DNA of 22,274 nucleotides from Acetivibrio sp964466645 (GTDB lineage: Bacteria; Bacillota; Clostridia; Acetivibrionales; Acetivibrionaceae). Both the position numbers and the translations under genes were made by a program. Below the pieces are notes generated by a model that ran no database searches, was not told where the DNA came from, and saw only the letters and a program-made list of their open reading frames with translations. Below, one piece after another: positions 8,845 to 17,558 of the stretch. Each line of letters starts with the position of its first letter. The first letter of the stretch is position 1. The DNA lies in the NCBI GenBank assembly GCA_964466645.1, contig CAYXPB010000052.1, positions 1 through 22,274 of the forward strand, in the 5' to 3' direction.

Positions 8845-8916
8845 CTTAGGCATTGTGAAAGCTATAAATGAGCTTGCGCCCAAAGAAGCTATTACAATGC
8901 CATCGAAATACCTAAG
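8845..8916 (+). other. interrupted inverted repeat between two convergent genes
   Basis: CTTAGG (8845-8850) pairs with CCTAAG (8911-8916). The adjoining GCATTGT (8850-8856) pairs with ACAATGC (8894-8900), leaving a 10-base bulge on the right arm. This could be a termination or RNA-processing structure shared by the convergent genes. The same DNA is open as 32 codons (8822-8917, ending TAA at 8918-8920) but without ATG or a ribosome binding site, so I do not call a gene. Confidence 0.3.
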
Positions 8917-8985
8917 TTAACATTAAGAAATATATACAGTATATCGGAATGTCTATTTTTTCGTAAAACATTTTTCTTGTTTGCG

Positions 8986-9186
8986 TTACCAATCTTTTGA
9001 AAAAGGCTTTTTAGGTATAACAAAGCAGCAAATGATATACGCAACTACTGCTGTTCCGAAGGATGCAAAAGCAAGCAATACACAAATAATCCTTATAAGA
9101 GTGGAGTCAATAGCGAAATATTCGGCCATTCCTCCACATACACCTTCTATTTTTTTATCTTTATCGGATAGATATAATTTTTTCAT
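8986..9186 (-). CDS. PspC-domain small membrane protein
   Basis: The 66-residue protein is almost entirely one PspC domain: KKLYLSDKDKKIEGVCGGMAE... contains the hallmark GVCGGxAEYF (about residues 15-24). It is followed by DSTLIRIICVLL and one hydrophobic helix (about 32-58), then a short basic tail, IPKKPFSKDW. PspC proteins sit in the cytoplasmic membrane and act in envelope-stress responses; single-domain versions are common in Firmicutes, often without a recognisable partner. The minus-strand ribosome binding site AGAGGTG lies about 12 bases before the ATG. It is divergent from the YqiJ/YqiK/ATPase cluster, from which it is separated by about 210 bases. Confidence 0.93.
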   Translation of the reverse strand: MKKLYLSDKDKKIEGVCGGMAEYFAIDSTLIRIICVLLAFASFGTAVVAYIICCFVIPKKPFSKDW

Positions 9187-9332
9187 TGCATAAACACCTC
9201 TTGTTTATTTTATTTATTATAATATACGTTATTATATGAAGAGTGTCTGAGTAAAATTATAAATAGCAATTAATACTGTTCAGAAAATGACGAAATTTGA
9301 CTATGGTTGTGAGTATTAGACGGTAAATAACA

Positions 9333-9361
9333 TTGACAAAACAGGACTGTTGCTATATATT
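9333..9361 (+). promoter_or_regulatory. SigA promoter of the YqiJ/SPFH/ATPase cluster
   Basis: A perfect -35 TTGACA (9333-9338) is followed after exactly 17 bases by TATATT (9356-9361, 5 of 6 to consensus). It lies 35 bases before the ATG at 9396, which has AAAGGAG at 9382-9388. This indicates constitutive, housekeeping-sigma transcription. The remaining bases between here and pspC (9187-9332) are AT-rich and presumably hold the divergent pspC promoter. Confidence 0.75.
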
Positions 9362-9395
9362 TACATTATGATTTCCGAAGCAAAGGAGATGTGTA

Positions 9396-10025
9396 ATGCT
9401 TGAATTGTTTAAGTCAGCCATAACAGGAGTAAATATTATTCCTACAGTACTCTTAGGGCTTATAATTCTTTATTGGCTCACAGTTATTATTGGTGCGATT
9501 GATATTGATTTGTTTGATTTTGATATTGATTTGGATATTCCAGAGGGAGAAATAATTACCAATCCCTTTCACGGTTTTCTTGCGTTCTTAAATGTGGGAG
9601 AAATCCCCTTTATGTTAGTGCTTAGCATTTTTAGTCTGTGTTTATGGACAATTTCCATGATTATAGGCGTCTTTCCAATTGTGTCTGAGGGCTTTGTAAA
9701 TACAATCCTAATTATTCCTAATATAATAGTGAGTTTATTTCTAACTAAAGCGGTTACACATCCATTGAAAGGATTATTTAAAGGCCTAATGAGAGATGAG
9801 GAAAGTGACGTAAAAATAGAAGGCCAGCTCTGCACGCTTTTGTGTGATGTTAAATATGGTCGTTTGGGCCAAGCTGAAATAGAAAGGTTAGGTTCGTCGA
9901 TTCTGATAAATGTAAAAGTTCAAGATGAGGAGGAAACTCTCTTAAAAGGTGACAAAGCAATTGTACTGAAAAAGATGGAAGCTAGGAGTTATTACATTAT
10001 AAAAAAATTTGAAGGAGTGAGGTAG
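9396..10025 (+). CDS. YqiJ-like inner-membrane protein with C-terminal OB fold
   Basis: The 209-residue protein has three hydrophobic helices, at about 14-34, 68-91 and 100-121. A striking acidic Asp/aromatic segment lies between the first two (DIDLFDFDIDLDIPEGE, about 36-52). A soluble C-terminal domain (about 138-205: KIEGQLCTLLCDVKYGRLGQAEI...ILINVKV...LLKGDKAIVLKK) fits the small OB-like beta-barrel of the YqiJ/NfeD type. NfeD/YqiJ proteins are known partners of SPFH/flotillin proteins. Here the flotillin gene follows after only 4 bases, so the two are surely co-transcribed and probably translationally linked. Compared with canonical NfeD there is no serine-protease domain. The role is inferred to be forming a membrane microdomain complex with the next gene product. 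Confidence 0.85.
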   Translation: MLELFKSAITGVNIIPTVLLGLIILYWLTVIIGAIDIDLFDFDIDLDIPEGEIITNPFHGFLAFLNVGEIPFMLVLSIFSLCLWTISMIIGVFPIVSEGFVNTILIIPNIIVSLFLTKAVTHPLKGLFKGLMRDEESDVKIEGQLCTLLCDVKYGRLGQAEIERLGSSILINVKVQDEEETLLKGDKAIVLKKMEARSYYIIKKFEGVR

Positions 10026-10029
10026 CAAT

Positions 10030-12138
10030 ATGTCTGAAGTAGCACAAATTATAGTAGTATCAATAGTTGCTTGTATAATCATTATTATGGGTATACTTGC
10101 CTTGTTTTCTAGGTTCTACCGCAAGGTGGATCAGGGAAAGGTTATAGTACGAAATGGTGTGGGCGGTCCTGTAGTATCCTTTGGGGGAATACTAGTTGTA
10201 CCTATACTGCATCACGCAGAAATCATGGATATCTCAGTAAAGAGAGTTGAAATTGCAAGAGAAGGTAAGGATGGACTTATCTGTAAAGATAATTTAAGAG
10301 CAGATATCAGAGTTGCGTTTTTCGTCCGCGTGAATCAGACCAAGGAAGATGTTCTGAAGGTTGGACAGTTGATAGGGTGTGCAAAGGCATCAGATCCGGG
10401 AACTTTGATGGAATTCTTTGATGCTAAATTTTCTGAGGCACTAAAGACTGTAGGTAAGCAGTTTGATTTCGTTCAGCTGTATACCGAAAGGGAGAAGTTT
10501 AAAGCTGAAATCCTTCAAATAATTGGTACAGACCTCAATGGATATGTTCTTGACGATGCCGCTATAGATTATCTTGAACAGACTGATTTGGGTAAGCTTA
10601 ACAGCAGCAATATATTGGACTCTGAGGGTATCAAAAAGATTACAGAACTGACTGCAAAGCAATTAGTGCTTGCAAACCAGATTGAGAGAGATAAGCAAAA
10701 GACTATAAAGCAGCAGGATATAACTGCGAGAGAAGCAATATTAGAGCTTGAAAAGCAAAATCAAGAGGCTGAAGCAAAGCAGGCTAGGGAAATCGCAATT
10801 ATTAGATCAAGGGAACAGGCAGAGGCAGAAAAGGTTGCACAAGAAGAGAGACTTAAAGCTGAAATGGCACGTATTAAATCGGATGAAGAGATTGCCATTG
10901 CAGAGGAAAATAAACAAAGACAGATTATTGTTGCACAGAAATCTAAAGAGAGCACGGATGTTATTGAAACAGAACGTGTTGACAGAAAACGTCTGCTCGA
11001 AAAGACAGAAAAAGATAAGTTGGTAGAACTAGCTGAAATAGAAAAACTTAAATCAGTAGAAGAGGAAAAGAAAAATATTCAGACTGTTATCCGCGAAAGA
11101 GTTGCGGTTGAAAAAGATGTTGTAATTGAAGAAGAAAAGATTAAAGATACTAGAGCAATTGCTGAAGCTGAACGTGTTAAGGCTGTAGCGCTTAAAAAGG
11201 CAGAAGAAGAAGCTGAGATAAAGCTGATATTAGAAGTTAGGACTGCTGAGGCATCAAAACAAGCAGCAGAAAGAATATCAGAGCAGAAGATAATTGAAGC
11301 AGATGCAAAACTCAAAGCTTCTGAAAAAGAGGCGGAGGCAATTAAGACTCTTGTTGACGCAGAAGTTTTACAGGAAGCTACAAAGGGAATTGCGGAGGCT
11401 AAAGTTATTGAAGCAAAGGCAGCAGCAGTTGAGAAAGAAGGAACTTCGAAAGCTAGAGTCATGGAGACTACAGCAGAGGCAGAAGCAAAGTCAATAGAAA
11501 TGAAGGCTTTAGCAGAAGCTAAGGGTGAGGAAGCAAAGGTTAATGTTAAAGAAAAGGCAGGAACAGTAGAAGCTGATATAATGACTAAGAAATACCGTGC
11601 GGAAGCAGAAGGTATTGCTGAAAAGGCAAACAGCATGAAGGCCCTTGATGAAGCTGGTAGGTCTCATGAAGAATTCAAGCTTCGACTTGAAAAAGAAAAG
11701 GAAATTGAGCTTGCAAATATCAATATACAAAAGGAAATTGCAGAATCTCAGGCTTCAGTTATCAGGGAAGCGCTTAAAACTGCCAAAATTGATATCGTTG
11801 GCGGTGAGACTATGTTCTTTGACAAGATCATCGGCTCAATCTCTCAGGGTAAATCTTTTGACCGTATGGTAGGCAGCAGTGAAGTATTGAAAGACATAAA
11901 AGATACATTTATAGTGGGTGATCCCGAGTACTTTAGGTCACAATTACAAAACTTTACTTCAAGATTTAATATTACATCGGAAGATTTGAAGAATTTGACA
12001 ATATCTGGTGCGATAAACAAAATGATGCGTCAGGCGGATTCAAAGGATATTCCTATACTCTCTAAGCTTTTAGAAACTGTAGAAAAGGCCGGTTTTGCAG
12101 GTGAATCTGCTTCGTTGATTGAGAAGGAACTAAAATAA
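10030..12138 (+). CDS. YqiK/flotillin-like SPFH protein with extended coiled coil
   Basis: The start is supported by GAAGGAGTGAGG, about 8 bases upstream. Residues 5-27 form an N-terminal membrane helix. Residues about 28-200 form an SPFH/PHB domain (RKVDQGKVIVRNG, GGPVVSFGGILVVPIL, ISVKRVEIAREGKDGL, DNLRADIRVAFFVRVN), the flotillin-type signature. Residues about 205-600 are an extraordinarily long Ala/Glu/Lys coiled coil rich in EAEAK, EAKA and KAEEEAE repeats. A C-terminal domain (about 600-702) contains GGETMFFDKIIGSISQGKS and a predicted helical end. Flotillins oligomerise into membrane rafts or cages. At 702 residues it is well above the usual 500-560 of YqiK, the excess lying in the coiled coil. 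It is followed by a giant AAA ATPase, suggesting that the flotillin scaffolds it. Confidence 0.92.
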   Translation: MSEVAQIIVVSIVACIIIIMGILALFSRFYRKVDQGKVIVRNGVGGPVVSFGGILVVPILHHAEIMDISVKRVEIAREGKDGLICKDNLRADIRVAFFVRVNQTKEDVLKVGQLIGCAKASDPGTLMEFFDAKFSEALKTVGKQFDFVQLYTEREKFKAEILQIIGTDLNGYVLDDAAIDYLEQTDLGKLNSSNILDSEGIKKITELTAKQLVLANQIERDKQKTIKQQDITAREAILELEKQNQEAEAKQAREIAIIRSREQAEAEKVAQEERLKAEMARIKSDEEIAIAEENKQRQIIVAQKSKESTDVIETERVDRKRLLEKTEKDKLVELAEIEKLKSVEEEKKNIQTVIRERVAVEKDVVIEEEKIKDTRAIAEAERVKAVALKKAEEEAEIKLILEVRTAEASKQAAERISEQKIIEADAKLKASEKEAEAIKTLVDAEVLQEATKGIAEAKVIEAKAAAVEKEGTSKARVMETTAEAEAKSIEMKALAEAKGEEAKVNVKEKAGTVEADIMTKKYRAEAEGIAEKANSMKALDEAGRSHEEFKLRLEKEKEIELANINIQKEIAESQASVIREALKTAKIDIVGGETMFFDKIIGSISQGKSFDRMVGSSEVLKDIKDTFIVGDPEYFRSQLQNFTSRFNITSEDLKNLTISGAINKMMRQADSKDIPILSKLLETVEKAGFAGESASLIEKELK

Positions 12139-12209
12139 AAACTATGGGACATCTGGTCCTAACCTTTTTCCCGCTTTCATTCCGTTTGAAAGAGGTGGAA
12201 TAAATATCG

Positions 12210-12226
12210 GGGGGCTAAAAGCCCCC
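12210..12226 (+). other. GC-rich hairpin between SPFH and ATPase genes
   Basis: GGGGGCT (12210-12216) pairs with AGCCCCC (12220-12226) around AAA, with an additional G-T closing pair. It has no T tract, so it is unlikely to stop transcription fully. It could stabilise the upstream mRNA 3' end or partially attenuate, setting different levels of flotillin and ATPase. It lies 34 bases before the ATPase start. Confidence 0.55.
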
Positions 12227-12259
12227 TAGTACTTTATATAAGATGAGGTGTAAGGAGCT

Positions 12260-15200
12260 GTGGATGAAGTCAAAAAAGTCGAGCAAACAGAACAAACTGC
12301 TCAAAAACCTGAGAGTTTAGAAAACGGTACCTATGAAGTTATAAAAAACCGATTACTCAAACATGGTAATGACCTTAATGAGCGTCTTGAAAAGCTGAAT
12401 GATGCCAGAAAGAAAGTTTTTGGCTCGATAGATACTACTATTATTGGAAGTGAAAGACTTATCACAGACAATAACTGTGTCCCACGAGATATGGTTCCCG
12501 TGGGAACTTCCTTTATTTTTGGCTATAATGTTTATATGGGTCTGAAGGCAAAAGTTGAGCTTGAGGACGTTTTTGCCATGTATGAATATAGGGATCATGC
12601 TTTCCAAAAAATTGCCTTAGACGCTTTAAAAGACAAGCAGTTTATGGCGGATTTTAATGAATTGTATACCTATTATAAAAACATCTTTTTTGCTAAGTTT
12701 ACATTGATTGAACCACACCTTTATATGATATTTCAAACAGGTAAGAATGCACAGGATATAAAGGCGTTCAAATGGTTAATTGAAGATGAAAGAATTACAT
12801 ATATCGATAATAGAAGCGACCATGAAGTTAGATTTGAAAGCAAGAGCGAGTTCGATTGGGTCAGGGTGAGACGAGAAGATCACAGAGATGGTTTGTTTCC
12901 CCATGTGTCAATTCAGGATAGAGTTTTTGTTGAGACTGTAGATGGAGATCTTACTATCAAGGTGGAAGATAACACCGATACTGGAAAAGGGATTTATTCT
13001 GAGCCTGTAGAAGATAAGGATCAGACGCTTGACGATGCAGAGATTTATTATACTGTTCTTGGAAATATTGTATTGCTGAAAATTCGCCCATATAAGGAGA
13101 AAGAATTCAGATACTTCATTTTTAATGATAAACTCAAAAACGTCGTTCGTATAGATGATATTAAACAGGACTGTATGATGCTTCCCGATGACCATGGGCT
13201 TATTTTTCCAAAAGGGTACTATTTAAAGAGCGGAGAATATAAATTATTTGACGTACCGGTGGATTGCTGTATCTTTGAACAAAAAGATGAAGCTCCAAAC
13301 GGAGAAGACTATCAATATTTCTTTTATAATATTGACAGTGGTTCTTATCTTGTGTATTCCTATAACTTGATTGAGCAATCAGTGGAAACCCCAATAGTGT
13401 GTAGTGGGTTTGCTCATTTTGAAAATGGAGAAATGATAGTTTTTAAAGCAGCTGAGGAGCCTAGAAAAAACCATATGGTCCAAATATGGCAAACCCCTTA
13501 TGTCGGTAAAAATCATGTGGTGGAGACAAAAGATGATTCGATCCTCTATAAGATAGGGAATAAAGACATTGTCCGTTGTATGGCAGATTGTAAGCTTTTA
13601 TACAACCTCGTTCAAAGGGGCGAGGGTTATGCTGATATCTATGTAGATATGGTAAAAGAAGCAACTCATATTGTGGATTCTTACTTTTGGATATCCAAAG
13701 AAGAAGCTTATGATATAAAAAGTGTGCTTATAAATATAAAAGAAGCTTCCTCCTCTGCGGTTGCCGAATTTGAAAAGGTAACCAAGATAAGAAATGCTAC
13801 AGTTTCACAAATAAATGAAGTGGATGAAAAGACTCAAAAGCTTCTTAGGGAGATCGAGTACGGAAATTTTGACAGTATTGCCGATTATGTATCGGTTTTG
13901 GCAAATGTAAGAAATATCCGGGGTGAGATTGTTTCGCTAAAGGATTTGAGATACACCAACCTTTCTTTAATTGAGTCTCTAGAAGCAAAAGTGAAAGAAA
14001 AAAATGAATTATTTTCACAGAAATGTGTTGAGTTTCTTTTGAATCCGGAAGGTTTGAAGCCGTACACAGATCGAGTGTTGGAACATCAGCAGCAAATTGA
14101 TAAGGTGGATAAGACATCCGTAGGTAAAGAACTTTCCGAGGGTATGGCTGAAACTTCGTCAGATCTTGAGATGCTTATTGATATTGTAAGTAATTTTAAT
14201 ATAGAAGATCCTACTAAGACAACTGAGATTATTGAAAGTATATCTTTGATATACTCTCAATTGAATCAGGCTAAAGCAAAGCTTAAAACGCGAATGGGAG
14301 ATTTGTCAAGTGTTGAGGGTACAGCACAGTTCAATTCCCAGATGAAGCTTTTAGATCAGGCAGTGGTGAATTACCTTGATATAGCTGACACAACAGAAAA
14401 GTGCGAAGAATATTTAAGCAAGGTAATGGTGCAGATTGAAGAGCTTGAAGGAAAATTTGCTGATTTTGATGATTATGTTGTAAAGCTTTCCGAAAAGCGT
14501 GAAGAGCTCTATAATGCTTTTGAGGCTAGGAAACAAGTGCTTTTGGACAACAGGAGCAAAAAGGTTACTGCCCTTGTAAATGCCTCCGACCGTGTATTGA
14601 CTGGGATAATAAACAGGCTCAAAGGTTTTAAGACAATCAATGAGATAAACGGCTATTTTGCTTCGGATATAATGATTGAGAAGGTACGGGATACCGTTGA
14701 CCAACTTGAGGCTCTTGGAGATAATGTCAAGGCAGATGAAATTGAGGGTAGGCTCAAGACAATTAAGGAAGATGCGGTACGCCAACTCAAGGATAAACAG
14801 GATCTTTTTGTCGATGGAAGAAATGTTATTAAGTTTGGCAACAGGTATTTTTCTGTAAATACTCAAAAACTTGATATTTCAGTAGTTCAGAAGGATGGAG
14901 AGTTGTATTTTCATATTTCGGGGACGGATTTTTGGGATAAAGTTTGCAATGAAAGGGTATCTAAACTCCGGTATGTATGGGATCAGAGCGTGTTATCTGA
15001 GAATAATCAAGTATATCGTGCTCAGTATCTGACCTATAAGATATTTAATGCAGCGCTAAATAAAGAGACAGTATCTATAGATGACCTCTCTTCCTATACC
15101 GAGGAGCAGCTTCTCGAGTTTATCCAGAAGTTTATGGAACCAAGGTATCAAGAGGCGTATTCAAAAGGGGTACATGATATAGACTGTAGAAGCCTTCTTA

Positions 15201-17287
15201 GTGCATTGATAAATTTGCACCAAAACATAGACTTGCTGATTTTTAATGCAAAAGCAAGAGCGATGGCACAGATTTTCTGGTCACGTTTTGGAGGCCCCGT
15301 AGAGGAAAGATTTAGTACAAGGCTTAAAGAAATGTCTAAAGTATCAAAATTCTTTAAGACTGAACCGGATTTAGGTGCGTATATTCCTGCCATGAAAACT
15401 GCCATGGAAGAGGCCTTTTCAGAGGTGTCTTTTATAGAAAAAGAGCTTATACCGGAGGCGGCTTTATATCTTTGCAAGGAGTTGATGAGAGGAGATGCTT
15501 TCGTTATAAGTCTTGAGGCGGACGAAATATATAAAGCTTTTATATCACACCTCAAAGAAAAAAAAGCAATAGAGCAGTTCAACGACTCTATGAAAAATGT
15601 TGAAAATGACTTGGAAGGCTTATTTTACCTTGTTCGGGAATGGATAAAAGCATTTTTAAAGGAGTCGGGTAGGTCTGAAGTATACGATACTGTTTATGAA
15701 GTTATAGTTATACTGATATTAAAAAGTTATAACAGTAAAAACGTAATACAAACCCGAACTCGAGCAGGAGTTGCAGGTCTTATAGGTGATCATGCGACCA
15801 TTAAAGAGGGAAAATATGTATTTACATACACAGGATTTTTAGAGAAGATGAAGGAATATGAGTCATCGACTGTTAGGGACTTTGAAGAGTATCAAAATCT
15901 TAAAAAAGAGCTTACACAGAATGTAAGAAAGGAACTAAAACTTGATGAATTTAAGTCGGATGTACTTTCTTCCTTTGTGAGAAGTAAGCTTATTGATAAG
16001 GTTTATCTACCTCTAATTGGTGATAATCTTGCAAAACAGATAGGTGTAGCAGGTGAGGATAAGAGAACTGACTTGATGGGAATGTTATTATTGATATCTC
16101 CCCCAGGTTATGGAAAGACAACACTCATGGAGTATGTTGCAAGCCGTCTGGGTATTACAATGGTTAAAATAAACGGTCCGGCCATAGGTAATGAAGTTAC
16201 GTCTCTTGATCCAGCATTAGCAAAGAGTACTGGAGCGAAGGAAGAGCTGAAGAAACTCAACCTTGCATTTAAAATGGGCAATAATGTAATGATATATGTT
16301 GATGATATACAGCATTGTAATCCTGAATTTTTGCAGAAATTTATATCACTATGTGATGGACAGAGAAGGGTTGAAGGGGTGTACAACGGTGTGGGTCAGA
16401 CGTATGACCTTAGAGGTAAGAAGGTTGCAGTAGTTATGGCAGGCAATCCTTATACTGAAAGCGGGTCTAAATTCCAAATTCCTGATATGCTTGCAAACAG
16501 AGCTGATGTTTATAATTTGGGTGATATGCTCAGAGAAAATGAAGATGCGTTTATGCTTAGCTATATTGAAAACAGCCTTACTTCCAATCCGATTTTAAAT
16601 AAGCTTGCCACAAGAAGTCAAAAGGATATTTATACGCTTATAGAAATTGCTCAAAGAGGTGAAAGGGAAGGCTTGGATTTTGAAGGCAATTATACGGCTG
16701 AAGAGATAAACGAATTTGTTCAGGTAATTAAAAAACTTCTAAAAGTGCGGGATGTAGTACTGAAAGTAAATATGGAATACATACGTTCTGCAGCTCAAGC
16801 AGATGAATATAGAAATGAGCCGGCTTTCAAACTCCAAGGCTCATATAGAAATATGAACAAAATTGCTGAAAAGGTCTTATCTGTCATGAACGATGAGGAG
16901 CTTGATGCCCTTATTTTGGGAACATATGAAAACGATGCCCAGACACTTACAACGGGTTCTGAGTCGAACATGCTCAAATGGAAGGAACTTGTAGGCTGTC
17001 TTTCTGAGCAGGAGGATCTACGATGGAAAGAAATAAAGACTGTATTTAATAAAAACAAGCTCGTAAAAGGTGATGACAAAATTGGGCAGGCTGTGCTTAT
17101 GCTCAGCGAGTTTAGTGAAAAGCTTGGAACAATAAGTGAAGTTTTAGCTAAAGGTATGGAGAAATCGATAAATGAAGCCCAATCCCTTACAGATTTAGCC
17201 GATGCGGTAACCCAGTTAAAAGAAGTTCACGGAATGGGAGTTACGAAATTTTTAGAACGTATAGACAAAGGTAGGACAAAGAGTTAG
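12260..17287 (+). CDS. giant DUF3686 / AAA-family 'DNA repair' ATPase
   Basis: The 1675-residue protein starts at GTG 12260. The best-spaced Shine-Dalgarno is GAGGTG at 12245-12250; AAGGAG at 12252-12257 is only 2 bases from the codon. The N-terminal half begins ENGTYEVIKNRL, then SIDTTIIGSERLITDNNCVPRDMV and VGTSFIFGYNVYMGLK, resembling DUF3686 proteins annotated as ATPases involved in DNA repair. Residues about 490-870 are largely coiled coil. The C-terminal AAA module has Walker A PPGYGKTT (G1283-K1286-T1287), Walker B MIYVDD (D1348, D1349), sensor-1 MAGNP (N1396) and the finger-like NRADVYNL (R1414). The DNA-repair label is a database tradition without direct support here. Linkage to YqiJ and flotillin argues for a membrane-associated remodelling role. 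It ends 98 bases before a terminator, so it closes the operon. Confidence 0.9.
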   Translation: MDEVKKVEQTEQTAQKPESLENGTYEVIKNRLLKHGNDLNERLEKLNDARKKVFGSIDTTIIGSERLITDNNCVPRDMVPVGTSFIFGYNVYMGLKAKVELEDVFAMYEYRDHAFQKIALDALKDKQFMADFNELYTYYKNIFFAKFTLIEPHLYMIFQTGKNAQDIKAFKWLIEDERITYIDNRSDHEVRFESKSEFDWVRVRREDHRDGLFPHVSIQDRVFVETVDGDLTIKVEDNTDTGKGIYSEPVEDKDQTLDDAEIYYTVLGNIVLLKIRPYKEKEFRYFIFNDKLKNVVRIDDIKQDCMMLPDDHGLIFPKGYYLKSGEYKLFDVPVDCCIFEQKDEAPNGEDYQYFFYNIDSGSYLVYSYNLIEQSVETPIVCSGFAHFENGEMIVFKAAEEPRKNHMVQIWQTPYVGKNHVVETKDDSILYKIGNKDIVRCMADCKLLYNLVQRGEGYADIYVDMVKEATHIVDSYFWISKEEAYDIKSVLINIKEASSSAVAEFEKVTKIRNATVSQINEVDEKTQKLLREIEYGNFDSIADYVSVLANVRNIRGEIVSLKDLRYTNLSLIESLEAKVKEKNELFSQKCVEFLLNPEGLKPYTDRVLEHQQQIDKVDKTSVGKELSEGMAETSSDLEMLIDIVSNFNIEDPTKTTEIIESISLIYSQLNQAKAKLKTRMGDLSSVEGTAQFNSQMKLLDQAVVNYLDIADTTEKCEEYLSKVMVQIEELEGKFADFDDYVVKLSEKREELYNAFEARKQVLLDNRSKKVTALVNASDRVLTGIINRLKGFKTINEINGYFASDIMIEKVRDTVDQLEALGDNVKADEIEGRLKTIKEDAVRQLKDKQDLFVDGRNVIKFGNRYFSVNTQKLDISVVQKDGELYFHISGTDFWDKVCNERVSKLRYVWDQSVLSENNQVYRAQYLTYKIFNAALNKETVSIDDLSSYTEEQLLEFIQKFMEPRYQEAYSKGVHDIDCRSLLSALINLHQNIDLLIFNAKARAMAQIFWSRFGGPVEERFSTRLKEMSKVSKFFKTEPDLGAYIPAMKTAMEEAFSEVSFIEKELIPEAALYLCKELMRGDAFVISLEADEIYKAFISHLKEKKAIEQFNDSMKNVENDLEGLFYLVREWIKAFLKESGRSEVYDTVYEVIVILILKSYNSKNVIQTRTRAGVAGLIGDHATIKEGKYVFTYTGFLEKMKEYESSTVRDFEEYQNLKKELTQNVRKELKLDEFKSDVLSSFVRSKLIDKVYLPLIGDNLAKQIGVAGEDKRTDLMGMLLLISPPGYGKTTLMEYVASRLGITMVKINGPAIGNEVTSLDPALAKSTGAKEELKKLNLAFKMGNNVMIYVDDIQHCNPEFLQKFISLCDGQRRVEGVYNGVGQTYDLRGKKVAVVMAGNPYTESGSKFQIPDMLANRADVYNLGDMLRENEDAFMLSYIENSLTSNPILNKLATRSQKDIYTLIEIAQRGEREGLDFEGNYTAEEINEFVQVIKKLLKVRDVVLKVNMEYIRSAAQADEYRNEPAFKLQGSYRNMNKIAEKVLSVMNDEELDALILGTYENDAQTLTTGSESNMLKWKELVGCLSEQEDLRWKEIKTVFNKNKLVKGDDKIGQAVLMLSEFSEKLGTISEVLAKGMEKSINEAQSLTDLADAVTQLKEVHGMGVTKFLERIDKGRTKS

Positions 17288-17384
17288 AAAAACCAAAGAA
17301 ATAACTTCCTGTTTTTATGTATAAGGTCGGTATTTACTTTAAGAATTCTAAATTCAACGAGAGCATTCTATGTTTTTTGCAATC

Positions 17385-17422
17385 CGTCCTGTAAAAGTAT
17401 AAATACAGGACGTTTGTTTTTG
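17385..17422 (+). terminator. Rho-independent terminator after the ATPase gene
   Basis: CGTCCTGTA (17385-17393) pairs perfectly with TACAGGACG (17404-17412), with a 10-base loop, followed by the T-rich tail TTTGTTTTTG. It ends the YqiJ/SPFH/ATPase transcript and insulates sigI. Confidence 0.8.
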
Positions 17423-17558
17423 TTGAAGGTAAAGAGTTAAATTTTGTGTGTTTATAATGCAAATAGACGATATATAGAGAGAACGGTAAAAAATAGGCCT
17501 AATGTACACTAAAATTTTTATTTTTACGATTATTTATTATGAAGGGAGAATGGTGTAG
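17423..17558 (+). promoter_or_regulatory. upstream region of sigI, promoter uncertain
   Basis: A perfect TATAAT lies at 17453-17458, but the base 17 positions upstream is only TAAAGA, a poor -35. I find no C-run/CGAA pair, so self-activation by SigI is not supported from the sequence. The ribosome binding site GAAGGGAG (17541-17548) serves the TTG at 17559; an in-frame ATG at 17550 is followed by a stop at 17556 and is excluded. Confidence 0.35.

Noticed and set aside
8981..9193. Plus-strand 70-residue frame over pspC
   Set aside because: The minus-strand frame has an unmistakable PspC domain and a good ribosome binding site; the plus frame is its shadow.
11079..11636. Minus-strand 185-residue frame opposite the flotillin coiled coil
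   Set aside because: Its Ala/Ser-rich product is the mirror of the repetitive EA/KA codons; no start signal or independent promoter is seen.
17459..17558. Search for a SigI-type autoregulatory promoter before sigI
   Set aside because: CGAT occurs (about 17468 and 17527) but there is no C-run at the right distance, so no SigI promoter is called.
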